NCBI RefSeq assembly: GCF_047948215.1
Contig: NC_134465.1
Span: 45,887,446 to 45,951,445 of the forward strand
Length of the DNA: 64,000 nt
Source: Lycorma delicatula
Lineage: Eukaryota > Arthropoda > Insecta > Hemiptera > Fulgoridae
Reading direction: 5' to 3'
Of the stretch, positions 11,294-23,382 are shown piece by piece. Position 1 is the stretch's first letter, and the number at the start of each line of letters is the position of its first letter. The position numbers were made by a program, and so were the translations under genes. The notes under the pieces were generated by a model. It saw only the letters and a program-made list of their open reading frames with translations. It was not told the DNA's origin and ran no database searches.

Positions 11294-14200
11294 GTGAATA
11301 CTTTGTATACTGTCAATACGAGCAAAATAAATTAATAAAAAAACAAAATGGTTATAAATATTCGTGTAATATTAGTGCGAGATGTTATAATTCAAACTGC
11401 ATCCATCGATGGAATTGCTGCGGACGCGCTGTCAACAACTCCCGTTGCTAAGTGTGCGTACTCCCCCTCCCATTCTATATACCACGACAATAGGTTCTCT
11501 TTCAAGGTTATACGACTAGCTTGCTCTTAACTGCCATCCCTTCCACGCACCTGCGTAAAGCACATTTTAACAAATTATTAACGAATTTATAATATAAAAT
11601 ATTCATTGGTTCCAGAGTTATGGCAAAATGAAATTTTAATTAATTAAATATTTGGATCTTATAAGGGGAAGGCACATCGGTTCGAATCAGACTTCATTTC
11701 CCTTTTTTTTCTTTTTTTTTTTTTTACTTTTTTTTAATTTAGATATGAGTTATTAATAATAATTATTAATCTACGCTATTAATGAAATAACATTTTAATT
11801 ATTCCATTAAAAAAAAAATGTTTATATAATGTAACTGGGTGAAACATCTGTTTATTCGTTTTTGTTGATGGTTACATCATAATAATTTTAATGCCAATAA
11901 TGCACCGTAATAATTTTAATTTTATGCCAGATTTCAAGCAATGTTTTTCTAATTTGGCGCACACACACACACACACACACAATTAATCATATTAATATTT
12001 CGATAAATTTAGCCCTCTTTTATTGATATTACTGTAGTTGCACATGAAAATATTTTACCTACAAAGTAAAAGTTTGAATGTAGGTAGGATATCACATCAG
12101 CAAATATAGTTAGAAAAAAAACAAAATAAAAAACTAACTTCTTACACACACCCAGTTTTCTTCAGTTATCTCTTCCTCCCCTGCTCACACACAACACACA
12201 CACACACACACACACACATACCTACATAACAGTATTTACACCAACCATGTATATTAACATAACATTTAAAATTAACTACTCTTTCATTTAGATTAAATCA
12301 TCATTGAATATTGTGCTGTGCTGTGTTTTATAGTGTACTTAGCAAAGGAACAGATTGCAGTGGGGATCTAGATTTGCTTGAATTTCTCTTGTATTAATTA
12401 TGTTTTTGTCCTTTGTTTTGTTTTGTTTCAATATTACTGTGTTGTTATTGTTCCATGTAATACTTTTATGTTTCGTTTTTATGTTTCATATTGTCTGTTG
12501 AACTCACTTTTACCTTCTACAGGTAGATAGTTCAATTGGTTTGATTAGTTAGGTCCTTTCAGTCTTACTTAAGACTCGGTGAGATGTGTTTTGTTTTGAG
12601 TTCATTAAATAGTAGTACACCGATGGGAGTGTCACTCATAGCAGTTGCATCAGTGGCATCATGGCTGAGGCCAGGACATAAAAAATCAAAACAAACAAAT
12701 GTTTTCAATATTGTTAAAATAAAAAAAAAGGAAACTAAGAAATTTTACAGAATAAAGATTTAACTCTTTTATTAGTTATAGGTACATTTATTAAATATTC
12801 AGTGTCATAGAATATTAATTTCACTAAATACAACTTAATATATGATGTTAAACTAGACTTACATACTAGGCTTAATTAAAGTTTTACTGAGCTCCCCGTC
12901 CCCTGCACATCTTAAGTGAATCAAACATTTTTCTATCAAAATAGCACAGTCATTGTTTTTAAGTAATAAACAAGAGATAATATTAATTGTACATTAAAAA
13001 GGAAAAAAAATCATTTAAAACATTATTTAAAAAACTACACCAAACATATGATAATATTCATTTAATTACTTAACCATTCTAATTTATATAACTTTGGTTT
13101 TAAATGATATAAATATTAAAAACTATTTTTTGTAACTGTAGAAGAAACTTAATTATTAAATAAATATACAGTAATCACTGTTTATATATATATATAATAA
13201 GCTAAATTTATAAATAAATACATAAAATCTTACAATGTAATCTCATTTTGAAAATCATCAAACTATTAAATAAAGGAACATAAATAAATTATTTTAATTT
13301 TTATAGACTCATTTTTCAGTAACACTGAAATATTGTTTTCAAAATATTTTTTATTATTTATGTGTCGAATTAATGTAATTGTTGGTGGTAAAAGTGGGCG
13401 TCCAAAGAAAATGTTCAACTAACAATTCAACTGGTGAAGGAGCAACTGTGAAAATATCTTTTGGAAAAATAAATTTCTATGTAATTTGAAAGATTAAATT
13501 AAAAAAATAATTCATGCGTTATGTTAAATATAAATAATAAATATAATAATAAACCGATTTATTATTTAAGTAATGATTGAATTAATGAATTCACTTAAGC
13601 CTTAAAAAAACTAACAATGAATTGCATTGCTTTCCCAGTTACACCAGTCAGGTTATGAAATTCATTTTTGAAAATCTATAATTTTAAGCTCTATTTGTAT
13701 TTTTATGATAAAATAATTCCTTTTTATTGAAAAATAATGACCAAACTTATGGATTCTTTTTTTTACAATTTTATATAAAAATATTTATTTCTAATTTTAT
13801 GTAGGAATGGGTGAAAATTTTTGGCTATTTTTTTTTTTTCAAGGAATACGAAAAGTAGGGGCTATGAAAAAAATTATGATTTTTTACAATTCAAACGCAA
13901 TAGATAACTTGCGAAATTAAAATAAATTTAAAAAAATTATTATTTTTTATCAAGAGACCAATAAAGTGAGATGGGCAAATTTTTTTTTATAATTGTTTGA
14001 AGGCCTATTAATGTAGAAAATATAAATGCAAAAAACTCCCATTAACTCCTTTTCTGAAGTAAGATATAAGAAAAATAATTTTTGTTAGAGAGGGGTGAAT
14101 ATTACAAAAAGTTTTTTGGTAATTTGTGATCTTTATGAAAAAAAATTCAACTTTTATAAGAAATTTTTATTTAAAGTGCTCCATTAAAGGCTTGAAATTT

Positions 14201-15640
14201 TATTTCACCCAAAATACCCCACCTCTTTTTCCAATTTTTGCAAAAATTTAATTCATTCTTTCTAACCAAAGGTGGTACCTGTCTACTAAGTTTGAAGAAA
14301 ATTGGTAACAGGATCCAGAGTTATAAGACCAAATACAAGCCAACATACATTTAGAACGAATGTACATCTACAAAAACAGATTTTTTTTAACTTTGAGCAA
14401 TGGAATACAAAATTTTTTCACAAATTATTTAAAATTTATCATTTTTTTCTTAATGTTATTTTTTAAATGTCTTCACGCACAAAATTTAAAAAAGACCAAT
14501 TTTTTTAGATTTTTTTTTTTTATTGATCTATATTCTTTCTTGTAATTATTATAGCAGGATATATAATCCGTACATAGCAAAATATAAGCTAGTAGAGTAA
14601 AAATACAAGAAAGGTATACTTATATTAATTTGTTTTTTATTATTAAATGAAGAATTTGCTTTTGAACAGTTCTTTTACAATATTAATTGGTTAATAAATA
14701 TAAAATTAGCTATTTTATTGAACAGAAAATATTTTTAATTATATTAATTATGAAAATATGTTTAAAAAAAATGATTGTGTAGTATCTCAAATTATTATGT
14801 TTTTTTATAAAATATAAAAAAAAAAGAAAAAGTTACTAATTCTCATTTTAATTCTATTGCTCAATGTGAATTTCATAATAACAATATTATTAAAAGATAA
14901 AGCAGTGAAATTTATAATTAATCATTATAAAAAATATATATAAATTATTTAACAAAATCATTACACACACATATATATATATATATGTAGTGGTTCCCAA
15001 CCTGTGCTATGTGGAGCCCTAAAGTTCCAAGGCTTCTTCACGAATATAAAAATTGAATTAAATTAAAGAATAAGAAACAAATAGTAGAATCAAAATAAGA
15101 AAACAAGAAATTACATTCTAAAAAGAAATCTGTCAAATTAATTTCACATCTCCTCTCCTCAGACAAAACTCTGCTACATAGGAGGAAGTGAGCTTATGGT
15201 AGGGACACTTGATTGTTGCTCTCACCAATAATGTAAAATTTGTTATAATACAAACAGTTTGATTATTGGATTTTGTAAAAACCTTTTTTATGCATAACCA
15301 AGTTTTGACAACAATATATGTGTATTAATAAGTAGTGACAGTATAAACTTAGTTTACTGGAAGCATATTCTATTACCATGGAAGACACTAAAAAAAAATT
15401 TAGGCTATAAATACACATGAAAAATACTATACATTAATCACATTTATTCTCAGTGATAATTTATTACACAAAAATCGTAAATGAATGAAAAAAAAGCCAA
15501 AAGGCTATACTTATGATAAATAGTAAAAAATATTTTATTGTAAATAAAAAACTGTTCAGTTTTAAATTCAAGGATTGTGTTTTTAAAAGTTTTTCCGAAT
15601 AAAATAAAAACAATATTAAAGTTATAAAATACAAAATAAA
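11294..15640. other. Long non-coding stretch with repeat D fragment and CA microsatellites
   Basis: No gene supported. About 11585-11705 (minus) matches 61885-62000: both read atgtgccttcccct/ttgcaagatc..., then ataactctggaaccaatgaa, so it is another copy of repeat family D. (CA)n tracts lie at about 11957-11981 and 12186-12219. 12300-12690 is GC-richer but unrecognised. 13800-14330 has low-complexity A/T text of the type seen in old transposon non-coding regions. At 14995 gtggttcccaacctgtg looks like a hAT-type end, but no partner end is visible. Confidence 0.6.
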
Positions 15641-17060
15641 AAGTTAAGAATAATTGGCTTTTTGGTAAACTTAATTAAAATTGATTAAAAAAATTGTTGC
15701 TAGTTATCTGATGTGATGCAACATAGTCAACCATTCTTCTATATCTGCCAGTGTGGAAAAACCAATTCTGGTACATATTCTTTTGAGTCGACGAATCATT
15801 GAACACACTAACATTATGTGTAACTTCCATTAAAGTTGGGGGCGATAAGCAGGTTAGTTCATCATTGTCGTTATCTGACTCAGTCTCTATGGTGTCATTC
15901 TCATTTACCTTTGCGTTAATCATATTGATTACAATATCTTCATCAGTAGGGGATTCGGCTACTACCAAATCTTTGTAGAAACATAATTCCAAAAAGTTAT
16001 ATCGCTGGGTACTATCAAAACTGGTAACTAACTGCTATTTATTATCATCATCATCATTACCATTATTGTTGCTAGAACAAAGGTTTTCACTGCTATTTTG
16101 TTCACATTCCAAGCTGGCTTTTTGAATCCAGCTTTTTTAAAACAGTTAAAAATTGTTAGCTCAGTCACATCATTCCTAGATTTTTTAACTTCCTATTGAC
16201 AATGGAGAAGATTAATTTCCGGTTTTTTTTCTTTTCAACCATCTTTAATGTTTTCATTATAATCCTTTTCCTGTCCATTTGCTTAAAATTTTGTATAATG
16301 CCCTAATCCATTGGTTAGAGTTTAGAGGTAACATTTGGTGGAAAGAAAACACATTTCATTGATAGCAATTTCTGAGGAAACGATTTTGGAAGTGCTGGGC
16401 AGTTGTCAATAAATAGAAAAATCTTTTTATATTTCGAATGATAATGATCTAATTTGAAAAATGGAAAAATGGTAATTGGTTCTTTGTAAAATGGTTATCC
16501 ATTTTACAAAGATTTCATTAGTAACCCATGCTTTTGTATTGGCTTCATACGGAATAGGCAAAGATTTAATGTTAGCGAAACAAGGTTTCATTTCAATTTA
16601 CTAATTAAGAGAGGTTTCAGCTTTTCTGTCCCCAATGTGTTCGCACCTAAAAGAACTGTGACACGGTCTTTACTTCATTTCCCACCATGGCATTTATCAT
16701 CTTTAAAAGTTAAAGTTTTGTCAGTTACATATTTGTAAACCAGTTTCATCAGCGTTAAAAATGTCCAATTTGTTGTACGTGCCCATAATTTCTTTTAGTG
16801 TATAGTTTATCCACATATTAAAAACTGAAACTAAGATCGGTATTATAGGTCTAATGTTAAACTTGGTTTTTTATTTTATTTTTTGTAATAAACTAATCAA
16901 ATTTTTACTTCGACTTATAGGATTTTTGTTTGAGTTAAAGTAATTATATTTCCATATAATGTAATTCAGTATGGGCAGGAATTAGCATAAATTTCAAGTT
17001 ACAAGAATTTGACTGTAGTTGGTTTCAAAAGAGGCCTGTGAATATCATCACACTTTTTCA
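15641..17060 (-). pseudogene. Tigger/pogo-type transposase relic
   Basis: Minus-strand frames show a DDE_1 transposase of the Tigger/pogo (CENP-B-like) group. IFNADETGL near 16765 holds the first catalytic Asp. After a one-base frameshift come YKYVTDKTLTFKDDKCHGG and a GANTLGTEKLKPLLISK-like segment, then IKSLPIPYEANTKAWVTNEI near 16570-16510, and FFPPNVTSKL-PMD-G near 16340-16300, which is the usual LPPNTTSxLQPxDxG box. The C-terminal 105 codons (15675-15992) remain open and acidic, ending near 15675. Multiple stops make it inactive. Ends were not identified. Confidence 0.85.
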
Positions 17061-17703
17061 TCTAAACTAGTGATGGGATTATGATTTCACCTAAAAAATG
17101 GGAAAAAAATTGTTGATCTAAATAGCACATATTTGGTTTAATAAACTTCATTTGAAATATAAAAATACTTTGATTTACTTTTGCATTAGAATATGGAGAA
17201 ACATTTTCCCTGACCTATTTATAATAACACATATAAAAGATCGTTAGAGAAATTTTTACTTTGTAAATAGATTTATTTCTTTTTAAAAGTTATCTATTCA
17301 CTATGAAAAAAATTCCAAAAGATTTTTCTTTTAGGCCAAGCAACACTTGGCGTAGAGGCTGAAAAGGACTTACTGATATAATTGAGATCTCAAGAAATGA
17401 GGATACCATTTATAATCGGAAGGAATGAAAGATGGGATCATAAAATTCCATTCTAAAAGGATTGTCAAAAAGTGTCCATAAAAAGTAGGAAAAAAAGAAA
17501 AGGATATTCTTGGGATACTGAAATGAAAAGCTGTAAAGGATTGATTTAACCGAAAAGGTAACACTGAACAAAAATTCATTCATTCAAAAATAAATGACAA
17601 ACTGTTATGGGTAAGAAATGGTGCAATGAATGAATTCCCTCTTCTAACCTAAAAAATAAAATTAAATGAATTTTATAAATATATATTTTATATATAATCA
17701 TCC
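17061..17703. other. Non-coding DNA between Tigger relic and foldback element
   Basis: May include the 5' part of the Tigger element, but no motif is readable. Nothing else seen. Confidence 0.4.
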
Positions 17704-18555
17704 AACCTGATCCACTTAAGTACAGAAATTATAAATTAAATAAGGTGACACTTACCTTATTTTTTCATATCTTACAATAGCGTTTTCGTGGCAACCCACA
17801 TCTTCAGTTGTTACTCTTTTAAGTGTTTATATCAAACTACATATCACACTCAAATACAACTAGATAATATTAAAAAAAAACTTTTAATAATATATAAAAA
17901 AACTTATTTTTTTTATAAATTAAAATTGAAATAAAAGAATTAATTTATACCTATTTAGAAATCAAGAAATATAAATAACAGTTCAGATATTTTTGAGAAA
18001 TTTGATATATATAAATATAAAAGAAATTAAACTTGCAAACAGTATATGAAGATGACATACTTATAAAAGGGCTGCAGTAGGTAGCAGCACTTTTTCAGAT
18101 AAAAGTAATGATAATGCATAATTCCAATTTAATTCAAATCCACACAATACTATAACACTGGCTAGCCAAGATACTTGGTACATTTTCCTATTTATTTATT
18201 TTAATTTTTTATCAAATCTGATGTCATATTTATATATGTGTAGTTTTTTATAAATTTAAAATGTTTAATTTCTAAATTTTAAAAAAGCTTTTAATTTGTG
18301 ATTTTTAAAATAATTTTTATGTATTGTAATTCTTGAATTTCAATTTTAATTTAAAAAAAATGAAGTTTTTTCATATATTATTAAAAGATTTTTTATATAT
18401 ATTTAATTCTATTTTAGTGTGATATGAAGTTTGATATAAACACTTAAAAAACAAATTACAACTGAAGATGTGGGTTGCCATGAAAGCGCTATTATAAGAT
18501 ATGAAAAAAATTATAATTTCTGGGTACATAGGTGGGTCAAGTTGGTATGCAATAT
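17704..18555. mobile_element. Foldback (long terminal inverted repeat) element, ~850 bp
   Basis: The left arm (about 17704-17950) and right arm (about 18310-18555) are imperfect reverse complements. Shared blocks include catcttcagttgt, gtgtttatatcaaact, catatcacact, cttttaataatatat and aaattaaaattgaaat. The outer part also pairs (aacctgatccac with aacttgaccca, then agaaattata). The roughly 360-bp loop is AT-rich with no open frame, so this is a non-autonomous element. The mobilising family and target duplication are not identified. Confidence 0.87.
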
Positions 18556-19989
18556 ATATTAGTAGAGGGTATGGGTCTTGAAAAGATTGACTTAAGAAAA
18601 ATTATATATATATAATAAATATCTTGTTTTTCATGCAGTGATCAACACATTTATTGGCACTCTATTGATAAGATTTCTTTTCACGTGAAACTGATAATAT
18701 TTTTTTATAATTATAATAAAGTTTTATGTTAATGTGATAATGCATTACAGTTATATGAAGTTTATTACTTATTATAACTCTGAAATGTTTTTAAATAAAA
18801 ATGAGGGATGTTACATTAAAACAACAACATAAAAAGGAAAAAAGTTAAAATAGAAATATTTTTTTGTTAAAAACTACCTTACAGATAACTATAACACATA
18901 TTTCATAACATCATATTGTTATATTCATAGATAATGCTCCTACAATATCACACAAAACTGCTTATTTTTAATGATAAATCTAATAAATTTAATTCAAACT
19001 GGCATTTTTTAATAATTTTTGTAGCTAAATATTTTAGCTTTAAAATTAAATGTAGGATACACAAAAATTAACATTAAGGTAATGATAAGAAATTATATAA
19101 CCGAAAATTCATCAATAATAAGGTTTTTAGATACAGCGATTGAACATAACCTCTCTTGGAATAACCGCACAAATTTAATTTCACCAAAAGAATATTTATT
19201 ATTGCTCTTGTATAATTATTACATAAGTGTAGTAATGGTAAATTAAAGAAAGCAATATATCAAACTAATAATTTTCCATTTTCAGTATTTAATACCACTT
19301 TGAGAATCGCAAAAAAATTTTGAGAGTTTTTAGGCTGCAGAAAAAACCGATAGGCTATAAACTAAAAAGAATTATATTTAAATTTGTCTGACTTCAACAC
19401 ATATTCAGGTCTGAGACATAAAGGAACAGAAAAAAAAATGAGACATAAGATGGCTGGAAGCAAGAGCGACTATTCATATATCCCTCTTGCAGTGTCTTTA
19501 CCACCGTTCACTATTTATGTTAAAAAAAAAATCATTAGATTGAAACACACTCGGTTCGGTTTGTTTTCACTCTTAACTATCATGAGCATCAATATTATAC
19601 AAACAATTGATATAAAATAATATTCAAGAGCACATTCCCATGTGGGGGTTGCTAAATGTAATAGAAAACTTATATATAAATAACAATATAATCAAAATCT
19701 TATAAACTTAACATAAATATCCATTTTTTGTTTATTTTTTTTATTTTTTAACGATCACAGATGTAATATATCTTATTAATACGATTATACAATAAATTAA
19801 TTACATATTTATATGTACAGTATATAGTAATACTGTTAATTATTTGTACTAACTAATTTACTAACTAATAATAATTGACAAGAATTTACAATAAAACTTC
19901 ATATATACTTTTAAAATTTTTTGTATTATCTGAATTACTTTTTTATAAGGTATGATTTTTCTAAAAAAAAAGTAATTTTTCAATACCTA
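18556..19989. other. AT-rich non-coding DNA
   Basis: Nothing recognisable. A 78-codon open frame at 19384-19620 has no family features and I do not call it a gene. Confidence 0.5.
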
Positions 19990-21220
19990 TGAGGTCTGTT
20001 CAGAAAATAACCGAACATTTTTAATTACACATAAACGGAGATATTTAGTGGCGTGTGATGGGCAGTATTATGTTCTGCATAACCTCCTCTGTAACCGCAT
20101 GTCCTTGGATTGCTGATATCTCGTTTAGTTTTTGTGTTATTGTTATTTGAGTGCTATTGTTTACTTGTTATTAGCAATTTTTGTAATGTGTGTGATTTTT
20201 GGGAGCAACAATGCAATGTAAAATTTTGCAATACTTTCACAATGCTTTCACACAAACGTTTCAACTTTTGAAACAAGCTTACAGAGATGATGCTCTGTGT
20301 TGTACACAATGTTACAAATGGTTTTCATGATTTAAAAGTGGTCATTAGTCGACTGAGGAAGGCTTTCGACTTCAACTGATAACACATTCAAAAAATCAAT
20401 GATCGGGCATGCAAATCCCTGATTGACTCAGAGAACTTGCAGAAGAGCTTAGCATCTCGATTGGATCATGCAACAACATTTTGATTGAAAAATTGAACAT
20501 GTATTGAGTCGCAGCAAAGTGTGTTCCTCATTAGATGACCGAAAAGCAGAAAGAACATCGAGTAGACATTTATCAGCAACTTCTTGAACAAGCTGATGAT
20601 AATGAAACATTCATGCAAAGGATTATAACAGGAAACAAAAGCCCGGGTTTAGGGCTACGTCACTGAGACAAAAGTTCAATCATCACAGTGGATTAGCAAA
20701 GGATGCACATGGAAATGATGCTCTCTGTTTTTTTTTTTTTTTTTTATTTCAATGGAGTTATGCATTTTGTATCCTTGCCTCAAGATGAAACAGTGAACTG
20801 CGTATTATCAAGGTGTTTTACAACTATTATGTGAAAAAATCTGCAAAGAAACCAGACTTGTGGTGAGACAACTTATGGCTTCTTCATCACGATGATGCGC
20901 CCACACACTCAGCTTTGTCAGTTCGTCAGTTTTGTGCCAAAAATCAGATGACTGTCCTCCCTCAGCCTCCCTTTTTGCCAGATGTGGTTCCTTGCGATTT
21001 TTTCTTATTTTTGAAGTTGAAATCGGTGATGAAAGGACATTGTTTTGAGACTACTGATGACATTAAAGCAAATTCATTACAGACCTTAAAGGCCAAACGA
21101 AGCTATAAAGTGTGTGAATAGTGGAGGGGAATACTTTGAAGGGGCCAAGGAACAATTATCTGTAAAATTAATAATAAAGATTAAAAAAATAAAGTTCAGT
21201 TATTTTCTAAACATACCTCA
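19990..21220 (+). mobile_element. mariner element, full length but inactive
   Basis: About 1.23 kb with matching ends: gaggtctgttcagaaaataac at 19991 and the reverse complement of gaggtatgtttagaaaataac ending at 21220. A TA precedes the left end. The transposase is readable in pieces: QAYRDDALCCTQCYKWF, EKQKEHRVDIYQQLLEQ, ITGNKS (first catalytic Asp replaced by Asn), LHHDDAPTHSAL (second Asp kept), then FLPDVVPCDFFLFLKLKSVM (third Asp kept) and GGEYFEGAKE at the C-terminus. A T-run and several stops or frameshifts in the middle confirm inactivity. Confidence 0.92.
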
Positions 21221-22986
21221 TTCATACATGTATTTTTACAGAATCTTAAATTCATTTAATTTATAAAAAAAATTTATACACAATAGGATTATCTCGTTTA
21301 ATAAATTTACCTGTAGTTTATTAAGAGAAGTAAAGTTTTACTATACAAATTTAAAACTTAGATGTTAATTTATTCCTTAATTACTTATATCTAATCTTAA
21401 AAGCATACAGTTAACAGTAATAACAGTTGATAATTAATACAATGTATTTTAAAGAACATTGATCATTTATAAATTATTAAAAAGTTATAATATAATAAAT
21501 ACAATTAAACATGACCATTAGTCCACTTGTTCTGAGATATTTTAACAGAATGACTTTAATTTTTTAATCGAGAATTTTTCCCCAGTTAACATTTTGTTGT
21601 AATGCCCTGTTTAAAATAAACTGACACATTTTAAGTCGCCTGTAAGAATCATATACTGCTGAATTTATTCTGTGTTTCGTTGCAAAGAATATTTGCGAAT
21701 ATCTTCACATATATTCTTTCAGCTTACACATAATTTTTTTTTAATATTTAAGTTTGTATTTTATGCCACTGGTCAGATCTAGTTTAACAACAACAGTTCC
21801 CTTGATCCATCCAGATAAGATTATCTTTTACATACCATAATGTATAAGTACATAATGATGTGAATAAAATATTTATTTATATTTACCTATACAACTAGTT
21901 TTCAAATTGGTTCAATGATAAAATGTTTACGCACTTGATAATTTTTTTTATGAAATGTTTACAATATTTTCTTCATTTATTTTTAAAAAACTAAAAATAA
22001 TTGTAAAAATTATAAAGAGATTTTTGAATTGGGAATATGCTCTACATAGAATTACTTAACGATAGTAGGTATAGTATGTATTTAAGAATTAGTTATACAA
22101 ATATTTAAATCGGCAAGGGGTATTTAATATTATTTAGATAATCATTTCATATTTATCATCATCATTATATATTCTAATTGTAAAATTTAAATTATTTAAA
22201 ATAAAACCCACTCACACACGCATACACACACTCTTAACCTTTAAAAGCATTTTAAAAATTTATTTTCATATGTGTTGGCAATACTAGAATTATTTAAAAT
22301 TTTTAGATTATACCATTAATTACATATTATTATAAAAAGTTATTTTACATTAACACAAGTATTTGTGTTATTTTATTATGATGTTACTTAAATACAAAAT
22401 GACAACTGCTTAGTTATTTATAAAATACTTGTGGTCGTATTATTTACTTCTATACCGAACTGGAAAGTAATCCTTGTTGACCAAGATTTGAAAGATGGAA
22501 TAAGTATAATTTTTTATCTGATATTACTGAGTACGTAGATATAATTGATGATGAAAATTTGTAATCATTTTAATTTCTACTATTTAAGGTTGTAAAAAAA
22601 ACTTTTTACGGAACTGGATAAATGCCCCAAAAAAAGCTCTATGCTTAAGTGATTAACAGAAAATTAAATTTTTATTATTTTTGGGCCCAATATCTCTGTT
22701 ATATATAAAATAATGTTTTAGATTTTGAATTTGATTCTTCAGTTATATGGGTATGTAATTTCAGGAGATATGTAATTTTTTAACATAAGGCACGATTTTG
22801 AATTAGATGTAATATGAGTTAAGGTGTATTTAATACATATGGTCCAAAAAAAAAAAATACTTCAGAGTAAGCAATTCTCACAATTAATTTTTTCATTAAT
22901 CTATTGATAGTAGAGAAAGATTTTTCAACACCTTGATATTCGTTTGTGGATATTGTAGGAAAGTAAAAAATCAAAACAAAAAAAAA
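21221..22986. other. AT-rich DNA downstream of tsl
   Basis: Includes whatever 3' UTR tsl has, extending leftward from 22986. No further gene or repeat recognised. A short CA-type tract is at about 22209-22231. Confidence 0.5.
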
Positions 22987-23382
22987 TCACATATTAACTT
23001 CCCATAATTGAATGTAATTGTCAATAACTTCGTTAAACCATTGTCTTTTATATTTATCTTTAAATGCAGATGACAATGCACGTAAATTAAGTTCTAATAA
23101 TGCTTCATTCCCTAGTAATCTATCTAATTCTTTTAATAATTCCGTATCACCATGTATTTTTAATAAACTTGCATAACTGAAAAAATAAAAATGCACACGT
23201 AATTTATCAATTGCCCACTGTTCCATTGTTGTATTACCGCTTGCGGTTAATATTTTACCAATATGTTCAGCATACCATGGTGAAAAATAACTTGTTAACT
23301 CTCCAGGTGATAATGATGCTACACCGTTGGTTTTTAATTTTTCTTTTAATCTTTTATATATCGCTGGTGTATATACGAATAC
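22987..23382 (-). CDS. tsl: tsl coding exon 4 (C-terminal region and stop)
   Basis: 396 nt including the TGA stop, residues 219-349. The acceptor is TTTTTAG|GTA, and the exon opens with VFVYTPAIYKRLKEKLK, continuing the MACPF core directly from exon 3. Other segments are SPGELTSYFSPWYAEHIG, the sequon N268-T-T, and an acidic/aromatic tail IDNYIQLWEVNM. In this AT-rich DNA a polyadenylation hexamer is not decisive; one candidate (minus-strand AATAAA) lies near 22671-22676. Confidence 0.94.
   Translation of the reverse strand, partial: VFVYTPAIYKRLKEKLKTNGVASLSPGELTSYFSPWYAEHIGKILTASGNTTMEQWAIDKLRVHFYFFSYASLLKIHGDTELLKELDRLLGNEALLELNLRALSSAFKDKYKRQWFNEVIDNYIQLWEVNM

Noticed and set aside
11348..11530. 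60-codon frame in a GC-richer patch next to SINE B
   Set aside because: No recognisable domain; it adjoins repeat family D and is likely transposon non-coding sequence.
14992..15035. hAT-type terminal sequence (gtggttcccaacctgtg)
   Set aside because: No matching inverted end, 8-bp duplication or hAT transposase text within reach.
16482..16511. 13-bp perfect inverted repeat in the Tigger relic
   Set aside because: Could be a small templated insertion, but without an intact relative it cannot be separated from chance in AT-rich DNA.
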